The translations under genes and the position numbers were made by a program. A stretch of DNA of 64,000 bases from Salinispora arenicola (GTDB lineage: Bacteria; Actinomycetota; Actinomycetes; Mycobacteriales; Micromonosporaceae): the NCBI RefSeq assembly GCF_006716065.1, contig NZ_VFOL01000001.1, forward strand, positions 4,836,001-4,900,000, given 5' to 3'. Within the stretch, counting starts at the first letter, position 1. Each line of letters opens with the position of its first letter. Positions 27,862-37,794 of this stretch are shown piece by piece. The notes beneath the pieces were generated by a model, which had not been told where the DNA came from, made no database searches, and saw only the letters and a program-made list of their open reading frames with translations.

Positions 27862-28670
27862 CGGTCACCGCCCAGTAAAGCGAACGGGTCGTGGTCGTCT
27901 TCTCGTGTGCTTGACGTGTCGTCGTCCAGCACGACCCATTCCTGTCGGATGCGTCGGGAGGTGAAGTCGCGGTGGTGAGGATCGAACGTGACGGGTACGT
28001 CTGCGCGGATGTCGTCGCCGCTCGGGTCGTCGATGGTGACCGGGAGGGTGGTGCGGCGGTGGCCGTCGCGGTCACGGCGGTGTGCTTCGCCGGCTTGCCA
28101 GGGCACTTGTCGGAGTACGTCGAGCAGGGAGGTGCCGGGCCAGAGTGTTTGTGGGTTGTCGTCGGATGGCGACAGCAGGAGTGGTTGGGTGGGTGGACAG
28201 GCTCGCCGGCCGAGAAAGAGTGGAAACGCTGGGCCGTACAACGCGTCGCGTAGGGATTCCAGCAGTTCACGCGGGCCGTTGACGGCGGCGACGAACACCG
28301 CGTCCTGTAGGTAGAAGCGCCGGGTGACATGGGTGAGTTTCGGTGGTGAGGTCGTCTTCTGCGTCCTTTTGGCGTTGACTGTTGCCGACAGGAGGGGTCG
28401 TCCACGTAGGTCGCTGACGGTGTGGTAGTCCCGCAGCATCGAGCCGGGCTGGTCGGTACGGACACCGAACGACAGTCCGAGCAGGTCCTCGATGGGGTCG
28501 TGACGGCGGCGGCCCTGGGCTGCGGCGAGTAGCCCGATGATGCCGCTTTTCGTCGGCTCGGCCTGGGTGTCACGGCGGTTGAACTGACTGTGCCCGCCCC
28601 AGGACTGCAGTGGTCCGGCCAGGCGCAGGACCAGGTACCAGCCCGAGATAGCGGTGTGTTCGGCAGTCAT
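27858..28670 (-). CDS. cas5e: Cas5e Cascade subunit
   Basis: A 270-residue Cas5e (CasD), which caps the 5' handle of the crRNA in Cascade. The N-terminus YLVLRLAGPLQSWGGHSQF followed by RDTQAEPTKSGIIGLLAAAQ and the LSFGVRTDQPGSMLRDYHTV stretch are diagnostic of the family. It shares 4-bp overlaps with cas7e upstream and cas6e downstream, so stoichiometry is set by translational coupling. Confidence 0.95.
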   Translation of the reverse strand: MTAEHTAISGWYLVLRLAGPLQSWGGHSQFNRRDTQAEPTKSGIIGLLAAAQGRRRHDPIEDLLGLSFGVRTDQPGSMLRDYHTVSDLRGRPLLSATVNAKRTQKTTSPPKLTHVTRRFYLQDAVFVAAVNGPRELLESLRDALYGPAFPLFLGRRACPPTQPLLLSPSDDNPQTLWPGTSLLDVLRQVPWQAGEAHRRDRDGHRRTTLPVTIDDPSGDDIRADVPVTFDPHHRDFTSRRIRQEWVVLDDDTSSTREDDHDPFALLGGDR

Positions 28671-29833
28671 CGCGGCGCTATCTCCCGCAGCCGAGTCCGC
28701 ACGTCGGTCTCGACCGTCCGGATGACCGCGTCGAGTCCCAGAGGCGACCCGAATGCCTCGCGAAGCTGCTCGGCGGTGTCTGGGCTACTGCCGTCCGGTC
28801 GGTCGTATTCGGTGGCGACCAGGGCGGGTGTGGCTCCCCACCGCTTGCTGGCCTTGGTCAGTTCCCTGGCGAGCTGGACGGTGGACTCTGCGACCAGGCC
28901 GGATTGGCTACGCACCGGCCTTTCGAAGGCCGAGACCAGGTTCACCGGCTGGTCCTGACGCACGGCGGCACTGACCAGGCTGGGTATCGTCCGGTGTGCG
29001 AAGGTGTTCTGGTGCCCGGTCGGCATCGATTTGGCGAACGCCCGGATGAAGGCTCCCAGCGCCTGCACCGCCGCGTCGTCGTCGCCCCCGAGGTTGGCGC
29101 GCAGCTGGTGCATCCCCACAGTGGCATACCGGTAGAGGGTGGCGGAGGTGAACTCGACCGTGCCGATCATCGAGGCCCCGACGTCTTCCCGGTCGGGGCG
29201 GGGTTGGTCGTCGACTGCGGTGAAGTAGTCGAACTCGATTTCCGCGGGATGCGTGGAAATGGCATGGGCGACCTGCGCTGCCGCCTCAACGTTGAGGGTG
29301 GACAGATCGGCGACCATGCGGCCAAACAGTGCGACGTCGATTGGGTGCCCAACGGCCAGGGTCTCCCGTACCGGTAGGTCCGCTACGGTCTTGGCCAGCG
29401 CGTCGGCCGCGAGTGCGACCAACTCATCAACCTGCCCGGCGACCAGGTCCACGATTGCATCCAGCTGTGCCCAGCCGAAGAAAAGCAGATACGCCGTCTC
29501 GCCGGCGTTTTTCCCCTCGCTGATCTTCAGGTCGTGTAGCAGGGCGGTGCTCAGTCGGCCGGCAGCTTCAGCATCAATCTTGGTACGTTCCCGTAGCCGA
29601 TCGGCCAACAGGCTGGAGATCCGCGTGGTTCGCACGCCGAGTTTGTTCTGCGGAATCGCGAGTTCGTCGCGGAAGGCGAGGCGAGTAGCACGCTTCCACG
29701 CCTGCGAGGAGACCCGGGCACGCCGGGCACCGCCGTACACGGCCTGTTTGGGACTGCCGGCGTCGTCGCGGTTCAGACACGACGGCGGAACGGACTGGAT
29801 GACGTGCAGGTCGACGTAGATTTTGCTGGTCAC
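28667..29833 (-). CDS. cas7e: Cas7e Cascade backbone subunit
   Basis: A 388-residue Cas7e (CasC), six copies of which form the crRNA-binding backbone of Cascade. Recognised from IYVDLHVIQSVPPSCLNRDD, ARRARVSSQAWKRATRLAF, and TSATLYRYATVGMHQL, followed by FAKSMPTGHQNTFAHRTIPS. Length is normal for the subtype. It overlaps cse2 and cas5e by four bases each. Confidence 0.96.
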   Translation of the reverse strand: MTSKIYVDLHVIQSVPPSCLNRDDAGSPKQAVYGGARRARVSSQAWKRATRLAFRDELAIPQNKLGVRTTRISSLLADRLRERTKIDAEAAGRLSTALLHDLKISEGKNAGETAYLLFFGWAQLDAIVDLVAGQVDELVALAADALAKTVADLPVRETLAVGHPIDVALFGRMVADLSTLNVEAAAQVAHAISTHPAEIEFDYFTAVDDQPRPDREDVGASMIGTVEFTSATLYRYATVGMHQLRANLGGDDDAAVQALGAFIRAFAKSMPTGHQNTFAHRTIPSLVSAAVRQDQPVNLVSAFERPVRSQSGLVAESTVQLARELTKASKRWGATPALVATEYDRPDGSSPDTAEQLREAFGSPLGLDAVIRTVETDVRTRLREIAPR

Positions 29834-30498
29834 ACGGACTCCTGAGAAACGTTGATGGTGGCGGGCTCTTTGCTTTGGTGGGGGATCGTCCGAGTACGCC
29901 GGTTGTCGTCGGCCCCGCCGTTGGCGGTCGGACGGTCTGGCCCACCGTCCTTCGGCTCACCGTTGGTGGACGTGGCGAAGTATCGGCTGCCCCAGGCACG
30001 CCGGACTGAGGCGATCTCCTCGGGTCTCTGCCAGCGCACCAGGTCGTGGTATAGACGGGTGTAGTCCAGCGGCTGGTCGATCGTGCGCAACTGAGTAATC
30101 AGGCCGCGCAGATGCAGGCAGATTTCATCGAAACTGGTGGCGGTCGCGGCAGCGGCGAACCGTCGGTCCACCGCGTCCTGACTGAACTTGCCGTTCAACC
30201 GCAGAGCCCGCATTGCGGTGCCCAACCCGATACCGCTCACATGCATCGGTTTGACCTTGGACTGCTGGTGGACCGCGTAGAGAGTCAACGCGGCGTGCTC
30301 CGCCGCCAGCCGCCAGCTCCGCCGGCCGTCCTGCTGCAAAGTGGTGTAGTAGCGCCACATCTGCGGAACGTCCCCGGCATCGCGACCCGCGCCGCGTCGC
30401 AACGCCGCTAGGTCGCTGCCGGGCACCTGGGTCGGCTTTCCGTCATCGTCAACGTGCCGCTCCCAGTAGTGCCGGACCTTGATCTCGCTATCGGCCAC
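29830..30498 (-). CDS. cse2: Cse2/Cas11 small Cascade subunit
   Basis: A 222-residue Cse2 (CasB), which stabilises the displaced strand and crRNA-target hybrid. Seen: HYWERHVDDDGKPTQVPGSD, LAALRRGAGRDAGDVPQMWR with the family's RRG motif, and LIDQPLDYTRLYHDLVRWQ-like sequence near residue 155. The last 40 residues are a variable, charged tail. It starts one base after cas8e ends. A GTG start is used. Confidence 0.92.
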   Translation of the reverse strand: MADSEIKVRHYWERHVDDDGKPTQVPGSDLAALRRGAGRDAGDVPQMWRYYTTLQQDGRRSWRLAAEHAALTLYAVHQQSKVKPMHVSGIGLGTAMRALRLNGKFSQDAVDRRFAAAATATSFDEICLHLRGLITQLRTIDQPLDYTRLYHDLVRWQRPEEIASVRRAWGSRYFATSTNGEPKDGGPDRPTANGGADDNRRTRTIPHQSKEPATINVSQESV

Positions 30499-30499
30499 G

Positions 30500-32125
30500 T
30501 CAGATAGCTCCCGTCATCGTCGCTTCCCGTTGAAGGTTGAGAATCTTGCGTACGGTTCCGCGGAACCAGGCCTCCGCCACACTCGCGCTGGTCGAGACAC
30601 CGTCGTGCCGTATCCGGCCGAGGAATGCACCTGCCGGCACCGACGAGAGCACCGGCTCGGCTGCCTCGAAAGCCACCCGGAGAGCCTCCCGTCGCCACCG
30701 CTGCTGGGCGCCCTCGACATCCTGCGAATCGCGTTGCAGCTCGCGGAGGGTCTGCGCCACCAGCGGCGTGAACTCGAGAATGAAGCTGTCGCCGACGCGC
30801 TGCCCCTTGTCCCACGGAAGCTTGTCCCCACCCACCGCTTGGCGCAGGTCGTCACCCAGACGGTTGCCGGCGTTACGCAACGCCTCCGCCTCGGCCACCA
30901 CATCCAGCAGCAGCTTCCGAACGGGACTTTCGGGATTGAGTGCCGCCACCGGCAGCGGGATCCGGTCCGCCATGACGTCCTCAACGATCGCGGACTGGTT
31001 GCCGTACTCAACACCAACCGTGACGACCTGCACCGGCAGGTCGCGGGCCACAATCCGACGTGCCCGCAAGATGTTGAGCTGCCGAAGGAGTTGACTGCTG
31101 GTTACCGACTCTCCCGCGTCCATGCGGGTGGCTAGCAGCGGCTCCAGCCCCCGCCATGCAGCCCGACCAGGGACATGCCGTACCGGTCGATTCGGCGGAT
31201 CACCGGCTTTCGGTTTGTCCACCCGCCGCCACGCCGTGTGTGGCTCATACTCCGGAAGCTGATCAACACGGTCTCCGGCCGCAACCACGACTCTGCGCAC
31301 CACCGTCGCGCCTCCAACGGTCTCCGGAACCAGTCGGATTCGGCGTGCCTGCCAGGTCAGCAGATCAAGAATTCCCCTTACCGGTCGTCGCGACCACGCC
31401 GCAGCGCCCGGCCAGCGGTCGGTCGGCCGGTCGTCGTCCTCGTCAGCTGCCCACTGCGGCCGATCGTGCTCCCGCGGCTGGGGATGAATCGAAGTATTGA
31501 GCAAGATGGTCTCGAACAAGTTCCGGCCCACCGGGATGACCACCCCGAGTCCACCGAGCGGGCCGGTCGGGTTACCCGTGGTCTTACCGCCTTTGACCTT
31601 CGGATCACCGACCGCCCCTGACTTGATGGCGGCTGTATCCCAACACTGCGTGGCCAACACCGCCCGAGCAGCCTGGGCACACGTCAACGCTGGCGGATCC
31701 GCCTCCGTCCGGGACGCGAAGAGGGGCACGTTGTTACCCGTCGCCGCCGCCGCGATCAGCAGCGAGACCGGCTTTGTCTCATCCTTAGCCGTTCGTAACC
31801 CGGCGACCTGGGCAAACGGACGCAGCCCGAACAAGTCAAATCGATCACGGTGGTCGCTGAGGTAGTCGTCCATCGCCTCATCAAGCCGGCCAGCCGTCCA
31901 CCGCCGCCTCCACTCCCGGTCATCAGTCGGGCTGCCACACGCATGCAGATAGACCGGCAACAGCACCTGACGCAGCACTGCGACCATCTCCAGCGGATTG
32001 TCCACCGCCAGCCCATTCAACTCGTGCGCGCGGGTCAACGCACACCGCAATGACACCTCCCGCGCCCCGCCTTCATCGACAACTGGAATCCACTCCCCAT
32101 CCACAAGGTCAAAAGATGCCTCCAT
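30500..32125 (-). CDS. cas8e: Cas8e large Cascade subunit
   Basis: A 541-residue Cas8e (CasA/Cse1), which recognises the PAM and recruits Cas3. The N-terminus SFDLVDGEWIPVVDEGGARE, the segment LFGLRPFAQVAGL near residue 98 and the FETILLNTSIHP stretch near 205 are family hallmarks. It starts the five-gene Cascade block and is preceded by about 600 bp without an intact gene, so a promoter of its own is likely there. The ATG lies just behind a G-rich ribosome site. Confidence 0.94.
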   Translation of the reverse strand: MEASFDLVDGEWIPVVDEGGAREVSLRCALTRAHELNGLAVDNPLEMVAVLRQVLLPVYLHACGSPTDDREWRRRWTAGRLDEAMDDYLSDHRDRFDLFGLRPFAQVAGLRTAKDETKPVSLLIAAAATGNNVPLFASRTEADPPALTCAQAARAVLATQCWDTAAIKSGAVGDPKVKGGKTTGNPTGPLGGLGVVIPVGRNLFETILLNTSIHPQPREHDRPQWAADEDDDRPTDRWPGAAAWSRRPVRGILDLLTWQARRIRLVPETVGGATVVRRVVVAAGDRVDQLPEYEPHTAWRRVDKPKAGDPPNRPVRHVPGRAAWRGLEPLLATRMDAGESVTSSQLLRQLNILRARRIVARDLPVQVVTVGVEYGNQSAIVEDVMADRIPLPVAALNPESPVRKLLLDVVAEAEALRNAGNRLGDDLRQAVGGDKLPWDKGQRVGDSFILEFTPLVAQTLRELQRDSQDVEGAQQRWRREALRVAFEAAEPVLSSVPAGAFLGRIRHDGVSTSASVAEAWFRGTVRKILNLQREATMTGAI

Positions 32126-32159
32126 GGGCCCCCCCTTTGCGTCGCTCTAGACCAACCAC

Positions 32160-32539
32160 TCAATCGTCAGAAAGCAGGCAATCACCCAACACCCGGATGA
32201 ACACCGCGACCACAGCTCCGAACAAGACGCGAACTGACCCTCGGACCAGAGGCACACCCCGCCCCTTAGGCGGCGCACCAGCCAGATCCACTCCCAAGCA
32301 TGTGGCGAGGTGCCAGCCAGCCACGGTGAGGCCCGTGACCGCCACAACCCGGTCTTCGACGACGACGGCCGGATCACTTCCGGATGATGCTGACACATCG
32401 CCGCCAGAGCGCAGTTCACGTCGCGAGCTGAACGATCCGAACGCCGCATCAGGTCGCGCGGCTCGACGAGAACGGCGCCAGCATCGAAAGCCGCGGCAAG
32501 GCACGCAAGGATCGAAACATCCACAGAGGAGTTCGCCAC
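32160..32539 (-). pseudogene. possible frameshifted hypothetical gene between cas3 and cas8e
   Basis: From a GTG at 32539 one frame reads VANSSVDVSILACLAAAFDA and VLVEPRDLMRRSDRSARDVN..LAAMCQHHPEVIRP, which has the look of a short winged helix. Around 32370 a neighbouring frame takes over and reads PAVVVEDRVVAVTGLTVAGW with HLATCLGVDLAG, ending at 32160. A single-base shift would join them into one protein of about 125 residues with a hydrophobic C-terminus. I recognise no family, and codon usage is only weakly supportive. It lies upstream of cas8e in the same direction. Confidence 0.35.
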
Positions 32540-32641
32540 GCATGCATCGTAGCCATCCCAAGTCACTAAGTACACGGTGTGACACGTGACCTCATATCTA
32601 CGGGATGGACTCACGGCACTGTTTACGATCTTGTAAGGTTG

Positions 32642-32730
32642 GGCTGCCCGGCTCACGCTGGGGTCTTCCCTCGCTGAGCACCCGGTGGGGGTGAAACGAA
32701 TTGTTGTCCCTGCCCATGCGGGGGTCATTG
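32642..32730 (+). repeat. two degenerate CRISPR repeats, one array period apart
   Basis: By eye 32642-32669 matches the array repeat at about 20 of 28 positions (ending CTGGGGTCTTCC) and 32703-32730 at about 19 of 28 (TGTCCCTGCCCATGCGGGGG). Their GGGGTC cores are exactly 61 bp apart, the array period, leaving a 33-bp spacer-like segment. Orientation is plus, opposite to the cas genes. The second copy overlaps the cas3 stop codon. Confidence 0.6.
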
Positions 32731-35559
32731 CCGCCGCCTCGAAGATCGCTGCCAGAGGAGCCCGAGGTCGTGGTCGTAGGTCAGCTGATGGCCTGACAGG
32801 GTGAAGGTGCCGCTTGCGTCGAGCACCAGGGCTCGGGCGTGTCGTAGCCAGTTGTCAGTGGCCCAGCCAGCTAGGGGGCGAAGCTCAGCCTTGGCCGCGG
32901 CGGCCAGTTCGTCGTCACCAGGCAAGCGCAGGGTCGCCTCGATGACCTCGTTGGCGATCTCGGGGTCGCTGACTGCCTCGCCGTTGACCCCCATCCGCCG
33001 ACCCGAGAGGGTCAGGTAGCCCTCGTCGTCCCGACGCACCAGTACGACTTCGACCGACTCGGGTCCGTCCCGCACCACCGCCGACACCGCGTCGTCGTTG
33101 CGCGGTTCCTCGGTATCCTGCACATGCAGCCCGGATAGCGTCGCCAGTCCCAGCCTGTCGGCGCCAGCCAGAAGGAATGGCTCCGCGCGCGACCGGCGCC
33201 TACAAGTCGCATCAATCCATTCGGTGCGGGCCTCGTCCACAGCCGCATGCCAGGTCTCGGGCGTGGCTTCCTCGTCGCCGTACCCCCGACGGACTAGGCG
33301 GGGCACGTCCTCCGGGATGCTCCAACCATCGGCTGAGGATCCGATCACTAGGGCGGCCGCACGCAGCAACGGGTACCGGGAGTAGATCGCCTCACTCCCC
33401 CTAGGAAAGACCGGAGTCAGACCGGACCTGACCCGCAGTCCGGTCACGACGACTGCCGGTCGGCGTACCCGCTCCGGCCGGTCTGCTACCGGCCGGTTAT
33501 GGCGGTGGACTCGCCCGATGCGTTGCAGTAGCAAGTCGATGGGAGCCAGGTCGGTAACGAGAAGGTCTGCATCAACGTCAAAGGACTGTTCAGCCACGTT
33601 GGTGGCAACGAGGATCATACGGTGTGGACGCTTGGTCTCCGGGTCATCGGGACAGCCGAGGGCATGCAGGGCCTTCGCGGTACGGTCTGCGCGCTCCGCC
33701 GCAGTCAACCGTGCGTGCAGCAGCCGCACGTCACTGCCGAACACCTTTTCGAGTTCTTGGTATGTCTGCTGCGCTCGGGCGACTGTGTTGCGGATGACCA
33801 GCGCGCAGCCGCCCTCGGCGAGACGGTCGCGCAGCAGCGCGACCACCGCAGGATCATCGTCAGCCGAGCCCACCTCCGCGGCTACCGCCACACCATGATC
33901 CAAGACTTCGACATCGACCTTTTCGGAGTGCCGCCACGACGAAGCGGCCAGTGCATCTATCGTCGTATGGCCATCCACGACCGTCACCGACCGGACGACG
34001 GGATAGCCCTCGCCCGGACTCGGATCGTCGATGGCGACCTGACGCCGTCCAGTAGCTCCCTGTACCCACGCGTGAACGAGGTTCGCTCGCATTCCAGATG
34101 GAAGGGTGGCCGACAGTAAGATCGTCGGAATGCCCGCGTCCGCGAGCCAGCGCAAGGCCTCAAACAGGAACTGCGACGTATACACGTCGTACGCGTGAAC
34201 CTCATCCAGAACCACCACGCGGCCGGCAAGTCCCGCATGACGCAGCATCACATGCTTGGTACGGGTCGCCGCGAGCAACAGTTGGTCGATCGTGCCGACG
34301 GTTAGCGGCATCAACAGCCCTCGTTTAGGGCCAAGAAACCAGTCGGCAGGAACATGGTCCGCTACCCGCCACCGGGCGGAGTCCGCCAAACCAAAGGCGT
34401 CCTCACATCCATACTCGTCCTGGCCGTCTTCATTGACGCAACCGAAGCCGAGACTCCGAAGCTCGGCCCACTCCTTGTTGAACCGGCGTTTCCCATGCAA
34501 CAGCCCCACCGGAAGACCCGGCTCCACCGAATCCGCCCACCTGCGCAGCCTCGTATACATCGGGTCACACGTGGCCTGCGTGGGCATCCCCACGAAAGCA
34601 CCGTCGGCGCCAAACCTTCTGGCTAGGACCTCCACCGCCGCCAGGGCCCCTTCCGTCTTCCCCTCACCCATCGGGGCTTCGACGATCATCAAGCCCGGCC
34701 CAGGCATCCGTTCCGCAACGGAGATCGCTGCCAGCTGTGAAGGTCGAGACACACGGTTGAACCGCTCCAACACCAGGTCAGGCACCTGACGATACGGCCG
34801 CGGCGACCAACCGCCCCTGATCCGCAACCTGACCACCGCATCCGCCGCCCGAGCTCGGGCACGCTCAATGGAAACCCCAGAGATCTCCGATACCCCAGGA
34901 AACCCCCTCCCGCTGGAAATCCAGTCAGCCATGATCACCAAACCGGAAACCGCGAGCTGGAAAGCCCTACTTGGCAGCGTCAACGGAACACACTCGGCAA
35001 GGTCCAACTTCAGCGCCGAGGCGACAGCGTACACAAGTGCGTCTTGAGCAGGATGCCACTCCGCGCTCCCCTGACCCTGGTCGCGGGACAGGCTGAGGCT
35101 GATCAAGTCGGAATCATCGGGGATGATTCCGTGGTGCCCTGCGACCATCGGCCACACAAGACCTACAGCCTCGAAATCCCAACCCACATCCGTCAAGACC
35201 CGATCAACGATCACCGCACCGGCACGCGAATGATGCCACTGCCTGGCCGCCTGACTCAGCGGCTTCCAACTCAGCCCCGCCGCCCGAACCGACGCGGCGA
35301 GTCTGTCATCCTTGCACTGAAAAGCAGGTGTCGCCTTTCCGACATCGTGAAAGCCACACAGCAAAGCCAGAAACGCCCTCCCCCGACCGCCCGTACAACC
35401 ATCAAGCCTGTCCCGTACCGACGGTGCGAGATAGTGATCCCACAGGCACTCACCCACCGCCGCCGCATCAAACAGATGCTGGAGTAGCAGGTTCATGCTG
35501 CCTTCGGCACTGGACTTACCCCAGAAAACCCCGAGAGCGGGATGGCTCGCCAAACTCAC
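32725..35559 (-). CDS. cas3: Cas3 nuclease-helicase
   Basis: A 944-residue single-chain Cas3 that unwinds and shreds DNA marked by Cascade. HD nuclease part (about 1-220): QHLFDAAAVGECLWDHY, the HD motif in LLCGFHDVGKATPAFQ, QWHHSRAGAVI and MVAGHHGIIP. Superfamily 2 helicase part: VEAPMGEGKTEGALAAVEVL (Walker A), VVLDEVHAYD (DEVH box), LLSATLPSGM (motif III) and LVTDLAPIDLLLQRIGRVHR (motif VI). The C-terminal accessory domain is present. GTG 35559 is the most upstream start in frame. It is divergent from array 2 and separated from cas8e by about 600 bp, so it is probably transcribed apart from Cascade. Confidence 0.95.
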   Translation of the reverse strand: MSLASHPALGVFWGKSSAEGSMNLLLQHLFDAAAVGECLWDHYLAPSVRDRLDGCTGGRGRAFLALLCGFHDVGKATPAFQCKDDRLAASVRAAGLSWKPLSQAARQWHHSRAGAVIVDRVLTDVGWDFEAVGLVWPMVAGHHGIIPDDSDLISLSLSRDQGQGSAEWHPAQDALVYAVASALKLDLAECVPLTLPSRAFQLAVSGLVIMADWISSGRGFPGVSEISGVSIERARARAADAVVRLRIRGGWSPRPYRQVPDLVLERFNRVSRPSQLAAISVAERMPGPGLMIVEAPMGEGKTEGALAAVEVLARRFGADGAFVGMPTQATCDPMYTRLRRWADSVEPGLPVGLLHGKRRFNKEWAELRSLGFGCVNEDGQDEYGCEDAFGLADSARWRVADHVPADWFLGPKRGLLMPLTVGTIDQLLLAATRTKHVMLRHAGLAGRVVVLDEVHAYDVYTSQFLFEALRWLADAGIPTILLSATLPSGMRANLVHAWVQGATGRRQVAIDDPSPGEGYPVVRSVTVVDGHTTIDALAASSWRHSEKVDVEVLDHGVAVAAEVGSADDDPAVVALLRDRLAEGGCALVIRNTVARAQQTYQELEKVFGSDVRLLHARLTAAERADRTAKALHALGCPDDPETKRPHRMILVATNVAEQSFDVDADLLVTDLAPIDLLLQRIGRVHRHNRPVADRPERVRRPAVVVTGLRVRSGLTPVFPRGSEAIYSRYPLLRAAALVIGSSADGWSIPEDVPRLVRRGYGDEEATPETWHAAVDEARTEWIDATCRRRSRAEPFLLAGADRLGLATLSGLHVQDTEEPRNDDAVSAVVRDGPESVEVVLVRRDDEGYLTLSGRRMGVNGEAVSDPEIANEVIEATLRLPGDDELAAAAKAELRPLAGWATDNWLRHARALVLDASGTFTLSGHQLTYDHDLGLLWQRSSRRRQ

Positions 35560-35813
35560 CCATCAGACGCTAGCGACCACCCCCGACACTCCGCATCGAC
35601 CAGCAACCGACAACCGCCTTCAACCGCCCGCAGCTGATGGGCGTCCTCGGCGCCGCAACCTCGGCGGCCGGCTCGCCGGGCCAGCCGACTCCTGACGGCC
35701 ACCTACCTCCCGAAAGGTAGCCAGCCACAGCCCCCACGAATCGGTGTCCGCCAGCTACGATCGAACCGATCTAAAATCACCAAGAGCGCCAACAAAGTCG
35801 CAGGTCATCAAGC
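35560..35813. promoter_or_regulatory. shared cas3 promoter / array 2 leader region
   Basis: A 254-bp divergent region that must contain the leader and promoter of array 2 (rightward) and the cas3 promoter (leftward). The last 12 bp, AGGTCATCAAGC, repeat the motif found before array 1. An AT-rich patch (35768-35796) is the best place for promoter elements. Confidence 0.6.
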
Positions 35814-37794
35814 CTCGTCCCCGCACGCGCGGGGGTCTTCCCTCTGAGGAGACGATCTTGCTAAAGGTTGCGCTCTCGTCCCCGCACGCGCGGGGGTCTT
35901 CCCCGGATACCGACGACCAGCCCGGTTTGCCTGCCCTCGTCCCCGCACGCGCGGGGGTCTTCCCATGATCGCTCGGTTAGGCGGCTGCCGTCAACTCTCG
36001 TCCCCGCACGCGCGGGGGTCTTCCTCCTATCGGTCTGGTCATTGCTGCGATTGTTGCCTCGTCCCCGCACGCGCGGGGGTCTTCCGTCGCCTGCACGGTG
36101 TCGCGCGGCGTCCGGGGCCTCGTCCCCGCACGCGCGGGGGTCTTCCCGGACATGTCCGGGTCGTACGCGAACGTGTCCTCTCGTCCCCGCACGCGCGGGG
36201 GTCTTCCCCTTCGCATCGGAGACACCATCCGACCCGGCTTCTCGTCCCCGCACGCGCGGGGGTCTTCCGGTTTACACCGCCGACGCCGACGGCGGCGGGC
36301 CCTCGTCCCCGCACGCGCGGGGGTCTTCCGTCCCACCAACTGCCGCCGTGCGGCCACCTCCCCTCGTCCCCGCACGCGCGGGGGTCTTCCGTCAACGCTG
36401 GTCACATCAGCTCCTCGCGATCGCTCGTCCCCGCACGCGCGGGGGTCTTCCCTGGAGGCCGACAACGCACGCCTGCGTGAGCAGCTCGTCCCCGCACGCG
36501 CGGGGGTCTTCCCGGCTGGGCTTCGCGGACTGCCTCGATGCGCCGCTCGTCCCCGCACGCGCGGGGGTCTTCCTGCCTGCCGGGGGGTGTCGACCGTGAC
36601 GGTTTGCTCGTCCCCGCACGCGCGGGGGTCTTCCCCTTTTTGAGAGCTTTATGAGGGTTCGTGCAAGCTCGTCCCCGCACGCGCGGGGTCTTCCCGCCGT
36701 CGAGGTGGAGCACGTGTGGGTTCGTCCCTCGTCCCCGCACGCGCGGGGGTCTTCCGCCGCCGAGGGTGACGAGAACACAGCCGAGGCGCTCGTCCCCGCA
36801 CGCGCGGGGGTCTTCCCGGGGCGACCGTCTCGGCTGCGGTGCGGCGGCGCTCGTCCCCGCACGCGCGGGGGTCTTCCTGGAGGTGGGAAACGACAGAACG
36901 CAATGGATGGCTCGTCCCCGCACGCGCGGGGGTCTTCCTTCGCGACCGACACGTTCACGCTTGGGACGACTCTCGTCCTCGCACGCGCGGGGGTCTTCCT
37001 GCTGACGTAGTCCTTCAGTCTCGCGCGTGTGACTCGTCCCCGCACGCGCGAGGGTCTTCCAACGTCACGCCAAGCGCGAGATTCACGACATCCCTCGTCC
37101 CCGCACACGCGGGGGTCTTCCCAGACCGGTCAGTCGCGACCGATCGATTGATGGGCTCGTCCCCGCACGCGCGGGGGTCTTCCGATATAGGCTCTCCCGG
37201 TTTTCGATCAGGGGCGCTCGTCCCCGCACGCGCGGGGGTCTTCCCGCGTCGATTACCTTTGCCCCCATTTTGCACCCCTCGTCCCCGCACGCGCGGGGGT
37301 CTTCCCTCGTTCGCCGCCTCACGGCTGACCCGGTCCTCCTCGTCCCCGCACGCGCGGGGGTCTTCCGCGCGAATGACTGATCTGTTGTTCGGGCAGCGGC
37401 TCGTCCCCGCACGCGCGGGGGTCTTCCTCCAGGGGCTGATGGGGCCCGGATGGGCAGTCCCTCGTCCCCGCACGCGCGGGGGTCTTCCCGAGCGGGCTGT
37501 GGCGATCGCCATCGCGGCTCACTCGTCCCCGCACGCGCGGGGGTCTTCCCCAACATGCTCCGCGATTGTGGCCACGGACGGCCTCGTCCCCGCACGCGCG
37601 GGGGTCTTCCCTGACCAAACTGCCTGACGGTGTACGGGCACACCTCGTCCCCGCACGCGCGGGGGTCTTCCGCTGACCCCGGGCCGGGCACGTTCCCCGG
37701 AGTCCTCGTCTCCGCACGCGCGGGGGTCTTCCTGCGCGCTGAGTACGCAGAAGGCGAGTACGTGTACTCGTCCCCGCACGCGCGGGGGTCTTCC
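35814..37794 (+). CRISPR. type I-E CRISPR array 2, 33 repeats
   Basis: Thirty-three 28-nt repeats in plus orientation at a 61-nt period give 32 spacers of about 33 nt. The consensus is identical to that of array 1. Variants: a 27-nt repeat ending 36694, single changes in the repeats ending 36999, 37060, 37121 and 37732. There is no degenerate terminal repeat: the last copy is perfect and is followed at once by an IS630 element, so the leader-distal end has been cut off. Confidence 0.98.

Noticed and set aside
35672..35704. Possible target of the mini-CRISPR spacer in the cas3/array 2 promoter region
   Set aside because: Only about 10 of 33 positions agree (seed bases 1-5 and 7 match), which is not above chance in GC-rich DNA; an 8-base match inside cas8e at 31853 is also unconvincing.
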